23,998 bases of DNA. Source: a virus. This document shows positions 1 through 6,797 of the stretch, one piece after another; position 1 is the first letter of the stretch, and every line of letters begins with the position of its first letter. The DNA lies in IMG/VR virus record IMGVR_UViG_3300011116_000185, positions 1-23,998 of that record; one strand, written 5' to 3'. The position numbers and the translations under genes are program-made. The notes beneath the pieces were generated by a model. The model had not been told where the DNA came from. It searched no databases and was given only the letters and a program-made list of their open reading frames with translations.

Positions 1-24
1 TCTATTGCTCAGCTTAGTTCTTAA
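1..24 (+). CDS. C-terminal end of an upstream gene (partial)
   Basis: The first 24 bases read in frame 1 as SIAQLSS followed by TAA, just before the next gene's ribosome-binding site. In podovirus structural arms the gene before this position is often the major capsid protein, so this may be its C-terminus. Seven residues cannot prove identity, and frame 2 is also open to a stop at 32-34. Confidence 0.35.
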   Translation, partial: SIAQLSS

Positions 25-35
25 AATAGGTTAAT

Positions 36-380
36 ATGAGCAGAAAAGTCTCAGCAGTCGCTACTAAGACCACTACTACCAAGGATACTATTCTTACGGT
101 ACCAGTTAAAAATACTGGTCTTTGGCAGGTAATGTATGTTATTAGCCTTACCGGCAATGACACACCAAAGGTTTATTGGTATGATGCTTCTACCAACACT
201 GAATACTTTATTGTTGGTGGTAAGAACTTAGGTGCTGGTGAGTACATTCTGTTAAGCAATGCCGAGGTGGTTATGCAGGCTGGTGATCAGATTCGTGTGC
301 AGAACTCAGGCACTCAGACAGTAACTTACATAGCAACAGTAGAATTTGTCCCTGAAACAGCAGTCCAATTCCAATTCTAA
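36..380 (+). CDS. Small beta-rich structural-region protein, unknown function
   Basis: A 114-residue protein with no recognised family. It has a Thr/Lys-rich start (ATKTTTTKD), then alternating hydrophobic and polar stretches such as YVISLTG, YWYDAS, EYILLS and DQIRVQNSG, which suggests an all-beta fold. There is no signal peptide or membrane segment. An AGG lies 6-7 bases before the ATG. By position, between the presumed capsid gene and the tail adaptor, it may be a head decoration or head-completion protein; this is inference from order only. It ends 10 bases before the next gene, whose ribosome-binding site overlaps its stop codon. Confidence 0.75.
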   Translation: MSRKVSAVATKTTTTKDTILTVPVKNTGLWQVMYVISLTGNDTPKVYWYDASTNTEYFIVGGKNLGAGEYILLSNAEVVMQAGDQIRVQNSGTQTVTYIATVEFVPETAVQFQF

Positions 381-390
381 GGAGAATAGT

Positions 391-561
391 ATGCCAATGG
401 TCGGAAAGAAGAAGTTCCCATATACCGCTAAAGGTAAAAAAGCCGCTGAGTCCTATGCTAAGAAAGAAGGCTACAAGTCTGCCAAAGGCATGAAAATGCA
501 CGAAAGTTCAGAGTCTAAGGCTATGGAAGCAAAAGAGAAAAAAGCAAAGAGGATGAAATAA
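391..561 (+). CDS. Small lysine-rich phage protein
   Basis: A 56-residue, highly basic protein with about 17 lysines, beginning [15 protein letters not shown] and ending KKAKRMK. Similar short KFPYT-type proteins recur beside podovirus tail genes; their function is not known. The ATG at 391 is preferred over an upstream in-frame start at 346 because TAAGGAGA lies just before it and the upstream start would overlap the previous gene. Its stop overlaps the next start (TAATG). It opens a run of four tiny basic genes. Nucleic-acid binding inside the virion or during packaging is possible from charge alone, but not shown. Confidence 0.7.
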   Translation: MPMVGKKKFPYTAKGKKAAESYAKKEGYKSAKGMKMHESSESKAMEAKEKKAKRMK

Positions 562-701
562 TGCCACTCAAAAAAGGTTATTCACAAAAGACCGTCTCTG
601 AAAACATTCGTAAAGAGATGAAGGCAGGTAAGCCACAGAAGCAGGCAATTGCGATTGCTCTGTCTACTGCCCGTAAAGCAAAGGCAAAGGCTAAGAAATG
701 A
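561..701 (+). CDS. DUF6496-like small basic protein
   Basis: A 46-residue protein ([16 protein letters not shown], then [17 protein letters not shown], then a Lys/Ala tail). The segment with KAGKPQKQA(I/V)AIAL is the hallmark of DUF6496, a family of small phage and bacterial proteins of unknown role, recognised here from memory of the family. It is translationally coupled on both sides: TAATG with the previous gene at 559-563 and ATGA with the next at 698-701. The KAKAKAKK tail resembles histone-like tails, but DNA binding is only an inference. Confidence 0.72.
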   Translation: MPLKKGYSQKTVSENIRKEMKAGKPQKQAIAIALSTARKAKAKAKK

Positions 702-841
702 AGCCCGGACTCTACTCTAACATCTGGGCCAAGCGTAAACGGATAGCTGAGGGATCTGGTGAGAAGATGCGTAAGGTTGGCTCCAAAGGTGCTCCTACAG
801 CTAAGGCGTTCAAACAAGCTAAGAAGACTGCGAAAAAATAA
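698..841 (+). CDS. Small basic phage protein ([16 protein letters not shown] type)
   Basis: A 47-residue basic protein beginning [20 protein letters not shown], with GSGEKMRK and [11 protein letters not shown] segments and ending KKTAKK. Proteins of this pattern occur next to DUF6496 and DUF6321 genes in other phages; I know of no assigned function. The start overlaps the previous stop (ATGA) and the stop overlaps the next start (TAATG), so the four-gene cassette is probably translated as a coupled unit. The conserved glycine/lysine pattern argues against a chance frame. Confidence 0.68.
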   Translation: MKPGLYSNIWAKRKRIAEGSGEKMRKVGSKGAPTAKAFKQAKKTAKK

Positions 842-1086
842 TGGTAAAAAAAGTATATCAGAACCCAGAAGGTGGCTTAAATGCCAAAGGCAGGGCATAC
901 TTTAAGAACAAGGAAGGCGCTAACCTGAAGCCTCCTGTGTCTGCTAAAGAGGCTGCTAAGTCGCCTAAGAAGGCTGCTCGTAGGAAGTCTTTCTGTGCCC
1001 GTATGAGTGGTGTTCCTGGGCCTATGAAGGATTCCAAAGGCAGACCAACAAGGAAAGCCTTAGCATTAAAGAAATGGGACTGTTAA
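841..1086 (+). CDS. DUF6321-like protein
   Basis: An 81-residue protein with the pattern NPEGGLNAKGRAYFK, LKPPV, ARRKSFCARMSGVPGP and DSKGRPTRKALALKKW, which matches DUF6321 (phage proteins, function unknown) as I recall it. It ends with a terminal cysteine (KKWDC). It is basic like its three upstream neighbours and is coupled to them through TAATG at 839-843. The next gene begins directly after its stop. Its place before the adaptor gene suggests a role in head or head-tail assembly, by context only. Confidence 0.78.
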   Translation: MVKKVYQNPEGGLNAKGRAYFKNKEGANLKPPVSAKEAAKSPKKAARRKSFCARMSGVPGPMKDSKGRPTRKALALKKWDC

Positions 1087-1746
1087 ATGGCAAACAAAAC
1101 TTACTTAGAACTTGTCAATGAAACCTTGGTTCGCTTGCGTGAGCCAGAGGTTACTGCCGTTACTGACAACGCCTATTCTAAACTGATTGGTAGGTTCGTC
1201 AACGATGCTAAACGGCAGGTTGAGGATGCTTACACCTGGAATGCTCTGTCAGAGACACTAACGGTGACTACCTCTGCTAACCTCTTTAACTATGTCTTGA
1301 CCGGCATTGGTCAGCGGTTTAAGGTCATCGATGTCATTAACTCTGAGTCTGACTGGTTCTTGAACTATGAAACAACTAGGAAGATGGATGAGTTGTTCTT
1401 AAACAGCGGAACAGTCTTGGTAGGCGCTCCTGACCGTTATAACTTTAACGGCGTAGACTCCAACGGAGATACACAGGTAGACCTCTATCCTATCCCTGAT
1501 GGTGTCTATAACATCTACTTTAACGTCATCAAGCCACAGGCAGAATTTACCGTTGCTTCTACACAGATCAAGGTACCATCAGAGCCTGTGATCTTCCTAG
1601 CCTATGCCAAGGCCTTGAATGAGCGTGGCGAGGACAACGGCATTAACAGTGTTGAGGCTTATGAACTCTATCGCCAGTCTCTGTCAGACCACATAGCTGC
1701 TGAGGCTAACCGTTACCCTGAAGAACTCATCTGGGGTTCAATTTAA
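1087..1746 (+). CDS. Head-tail adaptor / tail tubular protein A-like
   Basis: A 219-residue protein starting MANKTYLELVNETLVRLRE, followed by IGRFVNDAKRQVEDAYTW and TGIGQRFKVIDVIN. This matches adaptor proteins of short-tailed phages (T7 gp11-like), which form a dodecameric ring under the portal and hold the nozzle. The family has a helical N-terminal bundle and a later beta-rich part; the sequence fits, with helices in about the first 60 residues. It sits directly before the nozzle-like gene and shares a TAATG stop/start with it at 1744-1748, the usual order in podoviruses. Confidence 0.82.
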   Translation: MANKTYLELVNETLVRLREPEVTAVTDNAYSKLIGRFVNDAKRQVEDAYTWNALSETLTVTTSANLFNYVLTGIGQRFKVIDVINSESDWFLNYETTRKMDELFLNSGTVLVGAPDRYNFNGVDSNGDTQVDLYPIPDGVYNIYFNVIKPQAEFTVASTQIKVPSEPVIFLAYAKALNERGEDNGINSVEAYELYRQSLSDHIAAEANRYPEELIWGSI

Positions 1747-3611
1747 TGAAAAGAATACAGACCGCTACTATTGCTGCTCCAGGCTTTCTAGGCCTAAACA
1801 CGCAAGAAAGCAGTATTCAACTGTCTTCAGGGTATGCTCTGAAGGCACAGAACTGTGTTATCGATAGGTATGGTCGTATTGGTGCAAGGCGTGGCTGGAC
1901 TCCTGTAAACTCAGCAGTCAACACAGACTTAGGTGCTGCTAACCCTGTAGAGTTTATCTTTGAGATGATTGAGGCTGGTGGAAACCAGACCATCAGTGCT
2001 GGTAACAATAAACTGTTTACTGGCACCACAACCATGACCACTAAGACTGTCAGAACACAGGCCAATACCGCTAATGTGTCTTACACGATAACAGGCAATA
2101 ACTGGCAAGCTGCGGCTCTGCCCTATGGTGACGGTGCTGACGCTATATCCCATGCTTATATGGTCCAGACAGGACACCCTGTACTGGTCTACCACAACCT
2201 GCCTACTCCAGGCACTGGCGCTACCTTTTCTGTTGCTACGATTAGCGGTGGTGGCGGTACTGGTCCAATAGCGACTGTAACGGTCACTGCTGCTGGCTCT
2301 GGATACAATGTAGGCGATATATTGACCTTAGCAGGAGGTTCTGGCACTGGGGCTAAACTGACTGTGGCAACCCTGAGTGGTACCGGCATTGCCACTGTGA
2401 CAGTCTCTACAGCCGGTACAGGATACACAGTTGGTAATTCTTTAACCAGCACAGTGACCACTATTGCTAATCCGCACTCACACGCAGGCTCCTTTGGCTT
2501 TCAGCAGTTGGGTGACGTTGGTACACTACCAACAGGCTACTCCACATCAGACTTTAAGCCTAATTGTGCTTTAGCTGCCTATGGTCGTATCTGGATGGCA
2601 GACATTGTTGGTGACAGGCAGACTGTGTACTTTAGCAGGCTCTTGGACGGCTCTGACTTCCAAGGCGGTGATTCAGGTTCTCTATCAATCAACTCTGTGT
2701 TCCCTAACAATGACCAGATTATCGCTCTAGCAGCCCATAACGGCTTCCTAATCATCTTTGGTAGGAACAACATTGCTATCTACAGCAACCCCATAGATGT
2801 CACTTCCTTGGCCTTGGCAGACTTTATTCCCAATGTAGGTTGTATTGCTAGGGACTCTGTTCAGAATACCGGCACAGATATCGTCTTCTTATCTGACTCT
2901 GGTGTGCGTAGTCTCCAGCGGGTCATCCAAGAGAAGTCCCTACCTATGCGGGATATGTCCAAGAACGTCCGTGATGATCTTATAGCCGCTGTAGCCTCAG
3001 AAACAGCCAGCAACATCAAGTCTGTCTATTATGACCGGGATGCCTTTTACCTGCTTACCCTGCCTGCAACTAAGGTTACTTACTGCTTTGATATGCGAGG
3101 TGCTCTACAGGACGGTTCTGCCCGTGTCACTATATGGGATAGCCTTGAGCCTAAGGCCTTGTTTGTCAACCAAGCCAAGGAACTGCTATTAGGCAAACCT
3201 GGGTATATTGGTAAATACTTTGGACACCTAGATAACGCCTCTACCTACCGGCTACAGTATTACACCAATTACTTTGACTTTGGTAGTCCAACAGCCTTAA
3301 AAGTCCTTAAAAAGATAGGATTTGTGGTTATTGGAGGCTCTGGCGACGCTGTAGCCATCAAATGGGGCTTTGATTACAAAGAAAATTACAATAGTGAAAC
3401 AAAAACACTTGACACCGGCGTAGTTTACGAGTATAATGTCGGGGAATACAATATTGCTGAGTTCTCCAACGGTGTGGTCCTAGACCAGTTCCAGATCAAT
3501 GCAGGCAGTAACGGGGCTGTTTTGCAACTAGGCTTAGAAGCAGAATTAAACGGTGATCCTCTTTCTATTCAGAAAATCGATGTCTATGTCGCACAAGGAA
3601 AAACAGTATGA
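1746..3611 (+). CDS. Tail nozzle / tail tubular protein B-like
   Basis: A 621-residue beta-rich protein. The N-terminal GFLGLNTQESSIQLSSGYA and the CVIDRYGRIGARRGW stretch (about residues 14-51) are typical of podovirus tail-tube or nozzle proteins. Central segments include RIWMADIVGDRQTVYFSRL and IIFGRNNIAIYS, and the repeated IGKYFGHLD and LRYY-type strands fit a beta-propeller nozzle like T7 gp12, though this protein is shorter than gp12. Residues 159-239 hold two tandem Gly/Thr-rich repeats that look like an inserted module. The gene lies between the adaptor and the fibre, with TAATG before it and ATGA overlapping the next start. Confidence 0.78.
   Translation: MKRIQTATIAAPGFLGLNTQESSIQLSSGYALKAQNCVIDRYGRIGARRGWTPVNSAVNTDLGAANPVEFIFEMIEAGGNQTISAGNNKLFTGTTTMTTKTVRTQANTANVSYTITGNNWQAAALPYGDGADAISHAYMVQTGHPVLVYHNLPTPGTGATFSVATISGGGGTGPIATVTVTAAGSGYNVGDILTLAGGSGTGAKLTVATLSGTGIATVTVSTAGTGYTVGNSLTSTVTTIANPHSHAGSFGFQQLGDVGTLPTGYSTSDFKPNCALAAYGRIWMADIVGDRQTVYFSRLLDGSDFQGGDSGSLSINSVFPNNDQIIALAAHNGFLIIFGRNNIAIYSNPIDVTSLALADFIPNVGCIARDSVQNTGTDIVFLSDSGVRSLQRVIQEKSLPMRDMSKNVRDDLIAAVASETASNIKSVYYDRDAFYLLTLPATKVTYCFDMRGALQDGSARVTIWDSLEPKALFVNQAKELLLGKPGYIGKYFGHLDNASTYRLQYYTNYFDFGSPTALKVLKKIGFVVIGGSGDAVAIKWGFDYKENYNSETKTLDTGVVYEYNVGEYNIAEFSNGVVLDQFQINAGSNGAVLQLGLEAELNGDPLSIQKIDVYVAQGKTV
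2220..2462 (+). repeat. Two tandem Gly/Thr-rich repeats inside the nozzle gene
   Basis: The encoded residues 159-202 and 203-239 of the nozzle-like protein align with each other. Each runs SVATISG or TVATLSG, then IATVTV, then AGSGYNVGD or AGTGYTVGN. The GxGYxVG(D/N)xLT motif is found repeated in many phage tail and fibre proteins. The repeats are divergent at DNA level, so the duplication is not recent. Confidence 0.75.
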
Positions 3612-4264
3612 GCAATTACACGAAAGCAACTAACTTTGCATCTAAAGACAGTCTTAGCACTGGTAACCCAGCAAAGGTCATCAAGGGCACTGAGATTGAT
3701 GCAGAATACACTGCCATTGCCTCGGCTATATCGTCCAAGGCAGACAGCAACAGCCCTACCTTTACAGGCACTCCAGCAGCGCCTACAGCGTCCTCTGGCA
3801 CCAGCACTACACAGATTGCTACTACAGCCTTTGTTGCTACTGCGGTAAATGCGGCGTTCCCTAGTGGTGGTATCATTATCTGGTCAGGATCTGCAGCCTC
3901 AATACCGTCTGGTTGGTATCTCTGTAACGGTTCTAACAGCACTCCTGACTTAAGAGATAAATTTGTTGTTGGCGCTGGTTCTACCTACGCTGTTGCCGAT
4001 ACTGGTGGTTCTGCTAATGCGGTAGTAGTAAGCCACACTCACACAGCAACTGTAACAGATCCGGGCCATGCTCACTTATATGGAAACACTGCTCTTAATC
4101 TCCAAGCAGGATCTAATGCCACTCAGCTACAAAATAATCCAGTAGGTGTTTCAACTAATTCAGCAACAACAGGAATAACAGTAAGCAATAGCACAACAGG
4201 TGTCTCAGGCACCAACGCTAACCTGCCACCGTACTATGCTCTTTGCTACATTATGAAGGCCTGA
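3608..4264 (+). CDS. Short tail fibre with collar domain
   Basis: A 218-residue fibre. Residues 1-80 form an attachment and shaft region (NYTKATNFASKDSL, KVIKGTEIDAEY, then SPTFTGTPAAPTA and TTQIATTAFV), a common N-terminus of podovirus fibres. Residues about 92-130 match the phage tail collar domain (IIIWSGSAASIPSGWYLCNG, TPDLRDKFVVGAG). A His-rich stretch, SHTHTATVTDPGHAH, follows, and the protein ends LPPYYALCYIMKA, as collar fibres usually do. HxH motifs bind metal in some fibres such as T4 gp12; here this is inference. The start overlaps the nozzle stop (ATGA). It probably contacts the host surface. Confidence 0.85.
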   Translation: MSNYTKATNFASKDSLSTGNPAKVIKGTEIDAEYTAIASAISSKADSNSPTFTGTPAAPTASSGTSTTQIATTAFVATAVNAAFPSGGIIIWSGSAASIPSGWYLCNGSNSTPDLRDKFVVGAGSTYAVADTGGSANAVVVSHTHTATVTDPGHAHLYGNTALNLQAGSNATQLQNNPVGVSTNSATTGITVSNSTTGVSGTNANLPPYYALCYIMKA

Positions 4265-4557
4265 TGAATAAAGAACAAATAAAAAAATACCTAACTAAGT
4301 CTAAAGATACCAGAATAAGATTAGACAACTTAGTTGAGAATGAACATGGTTTTATGTCTTGGACGGAGCATGATGACGCTTTAGTTGCTTTGCAAGTTTA
4401 TGGTGACGGGTATTATTGGAATATCTATCTCAATGAACTAGCAAAGCAATTAGGCTACAAGAAGATAATCATGGGCACTAAGCGTAATTACAAAGCATTT
4501 GAGAAGAAGTTTGGATTTAAACTAACTGGTTATATTTTAGAAAAAGAGGTAATCTAA
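4264..4557 (+). CDS. Small GNAT-like protein, possible gp13-type virion assembly protein
   Basis: A 97-residue protein. The C-terminal half (YYWNIYLNELAKQLGYKK, then IIMGTKRNY, then FEKKFGFKLTGYILEKEV) resembles the last helix-strand-strand of GNAT acetyltransferases, where the k.GFk.tG..l pattern is typical. T7 gp13, at the equivalent place in the T7 arm, is also distantly GNAT-like (DUF2833 as I recall), so this may be its counterpart. A full acetyl-CoA motif is not clear. The ATG at 4264 overlaps the fibre stop (TGATG) and is preferred to a TTG at 4243. Base composition is more AT-rich than its neighbours. Confidence 0.68.
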   Translation: MNKEQIKKYLTKSKDTRIRLDNLVENEHGFMSWTEHDDALVALQVYGDGYYWNIYLNELAKQLGYKKIIMGTKRNYKAFEKKFGFKLTGYILEKEVI

Positions 4558-5598
4558 ATGAGTGAAGTAGTCGGAGCCGTTATAGGCGCTAGTGGAGCAA
4601 GATCAGCAGCTTCAAAGCAAGCAGCCGCAACTAGATATGCAGCCGATCAGCAATTAGAAGCCGCTCGATTAGCAGCCGAAGAAGCCAGATTTAGACCTGT
4701 AGGAATCTCTACCAGATTTGGTCAATCACAGTTTCAGTTTGGCCCTGAAGGTCGTCTTACTGGTGCTAGTTATACCACATCGCCAGAGATACAAGCACTG
4801 CAAGACAGGCTCTCTGCCCTCTATGGAGACAGTCTAGGCCTTGCTGAACGTGCTGTAGCGCCTTCTGAGACCTTGTTTGGCCTTGGTCAACAGTATCTTG
4901 CACAGTCCCCAGAGCAGGCTAGAGCCAAGTATCTGCAAGAACAGTATGCAATGCTTGATCCTATCCGTCAGCGTGAAGAACAAAGGCTTGGCGCTTCTGT
5001 GTTTGGTCGTGGTCGTGCAGGCCTCAATATTGGCGATATTGGTCAGCCTGAGTTGGCTGCTTTGGCTACAGCAAGACGCACACAAGACCTGCAACTAGCT
5101 GCACAGGCAGAGCAGGAGGCCAGGAATCGTATCAACTTTGGTACTGGGTTATTTGGAGAAGCCGGTAAACTACAGACATCAGCATTGGCACCCTTCCAGA
5201 CTCAGTTTGGTGTGTCTCAATTGCTTGAGCAGGCAGGTCAGCAACCTCTGGACATCGGTGCTCAGTTGGGTGGTAGAACAGCCACTGCTGGTGCTACTGC
5301 TGGTCAGATGCTATTAAGAGGTGGTTTAGAAGCCGCACAGACCAGACTTGGTGGACAGCAACAGCAGATTGCCTCTAATCAGTTAGCAGGTCAGAACCTT
5401 ATGAACCAGTTCTTTAAGAGCCTAAACTTTGGCGGTAAACAAGCACCAGCGCCTATCTCTACAGCATCTTCGTACTACCCAATGGGAGCAGGTAGCGGTA
5501 GTGGTTTTGCTTATAACCCTGACATTGATACATCAGGCGGTTATTATGGAAGTTCTTCAGGCTTTGAAGACATGAGTGGCGGTTACAGCCCTTACTAA
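4558..5598 (+). CDS. Putative internal virion protein (Ala/Gln-rich)
   Basis: A 346-residue protein beginning MSEVVGAVIGASGARSAAS, a short glycine/alanine-rich hydrophobic segment. A long Ala/Glu/Gln helical region follows (AADQQLEAARLAAEEARF). Further repeats are Gln- and Gly-rich, and the last 60 residues are low-complexity Gly/Ser/Tyr. No catalytic motif is seen. Size, composition and place between the fibre and two larger helical proteins fit a T7 gp14-like internal or ejection protein that travels into the host with the DNA. AGAGGT lies about 9 bases before the ATG, and the gene abuts the previous stop. Confidence 0.65.
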   Translation: MSEVVGAVIGASGARSAASKQAAATRYAADQQLEAARLAAEEARFRPVGISTRFGQSQFQFGPEGRLTGASYTTSPEIQALQDRLSALYGDSLGLAERAVAPSETLFGLGQQYLAQSPEQARAKYLQEQYAMLDPIRQREEQRLGASVFGRGRAGLNIGDIGQPELAALATARRTQDLQLAAQAEQEARNRINFGTGLFGEAGKLQTSALAPFQTQFGVSQLLEQAGQQPLDIGAQLGGRTATAGATAGQMLLRGGLEAAQTRLGGQQQQIASNQLAGQNLMNQFFKSLNFGGKQAPAPISTASSYYPMGAGSGSGFAYNPDIDTSGGYYGSSSGFEDMSGGYSPY

Positions 5599-5609
5599 AG
5601 GAAATATAA

Positions 5610-6785
5610 ATGGCAGAGCAAACATTATTTGGTTCTTACAGTCCTGAACTAATGCAACAGGCTATTGAGGCTGAGAGAGAGCGTAACCTATTAGAACAGG
5701 CTAAGTTAACCCCTCAGCAGATTACGTTGCTTGGTGCTGCTAGGGCCGGTCAGCAGTTAGGTGGTGCATTGGGTGGAGTTGTTGGTAACTTGTTTGGTAC
5801 CACACCAGTGCAAGACCCAAGGCTACAACAGGCTCAGTTGGGTCAGCAAGCCTACCAAGAGGCCTTAGAACTTTCAGGTGGTGATGCTTCTTCACCGGCA
5901 TTTTTTAAGAGACTGTCTTCTTCTGCGGCTAAGTTAGGTGTAACTACCTTGGCTCAACAGGCGGCTCAACAGGCTGCTAAGTTGGAGGCTGAACAGGCGT
6001 TAGGAATACAAAGATTTGCTGCTGCACAAGCATCTTTGGCTCAAGCGGCTAAGGAAAAACTAGAAGCACCATTGACCATCGCTGATCGTACTCGTCTAAA
6101 TGAGTTAGTACAGAAGTTTGGACCTACTGAGGGTGCTAGGAAGTTTAGAGAAGAGCGTGATGCAGCAGAGCGGAGCAAAGCAGGCGCTGGTGCTTCTAAG
6201 ATTGAAATTAAAGGGCAAGAAAATATTCTTGATATTGATAAAGAAGACGCTAAAGATTATAAATTATCTCAAAAATCAGCACAAAAAGCATTACCGGTTC
6301 TAAACAATATGCAAAAACTTCTAGATTCTCCGCAAAGCATTATTAAAGGAACCGCAGCAGAGGCCCGTACTGGTTTCTTAAAGGCGCTTGATACATTTGG
6401 AATTAGTACCGCAGAAGCAAGAAAAGTAGTTTCTAACACAGAAGAGTTTAACATTCAAACACGAAATCTATTACAGAGCATTATTAAACAATTTGGATAC
6501 AACCCGTCTAATGCTGACGTAAAATTTGCTTTAGAGTCTTTACCAAATATTTCTAACTCGCCAGAAGGTCTTCGTGCAATCCTTAATGCACTTATTAAGG
6601 CTAACAAAGATCAACTTAATGAGTCAACAAGGGCCTTGGATTATTACCGTAAAAACAGAGGTAGTTTTGAAGGGTTTACTCCGAACCTTGATATTGTTGC
6701 TCCAGGCGGTGGCCCTAAACCACCGTCTCAGATGACTGATGAAGAACTTCGGGCTGAGATTGCTCGCCGCCGTCAACCAAAATAG
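5610..6785 (+). CDS. Putative internal virion / ejection protein
   Basis: A 391-residue, largely helical protein. Residues 1-60 include AARAGQQLGGALGGVVGNLF, a glycine-zipper-like hydrophobic stretch that could insert in a membrane. The middle has long Ala/Gln/Lys helices (AAQQAAKLEAEQALG). The C-terminus ends DEELRAEIARRRQPK, a helix that reappears at both ends of the next protein. No enzyme motif is recognised. With its neighbours it forms the set of ejection proteins expected in podoviruses (gp14-gp16 or P22 gp7/16/20 type). AAAGGAAA precedes the ATG by 6-7 bases. Confidence 0.65.
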   Translation: MAEQTLFGSYSPELMQQAIEAERERNLLEQAKLTPQQITLLGAARAGQQLGGALGGVVGNLFGTTPVQDPRLQQAQLGQQAYQEALELSGGDASSPAFFKRLSSSAAKLGVTTLAQQAAQQAAKLEAEQALGIQRFAAAQASLAQAAKEKLEAPLTIADRTRLNELVQKFGPTEGARKFREERDAAERSKAGAGASKIEIKGQENILDIDKEDAKDYKLSQKSAQKALPVLNNMQKLLDSPQSIIKGTAAEARTGFLKALDTFGISTAEARKVVSNTEEFNIQTRNLLQSIIKQFGYNPSNADVKFALESLPNISNSPEGLRAILNALIKANKDQLNESTRALDYYRKNRGSFEGFTPNLDIVAPGGGPKPPSQMTDEELRAEIARRRQPK

Positions 6786-6797
6786 TAAGGGTAAGAA

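Noticed and set aside
271-501. 76-residue minus-strand frame
   Set aside because: Antisense to two well-placed plus-strand genes, with no ribosome-binding site and no recognisable pattern.
2189-2461. 90-residue minus-strand frame rich in Val and Pro
   Set aside because: It is the reverse reading of the Gly/Thr repeat module of the nozzle gene; its composition follows from that repeat.
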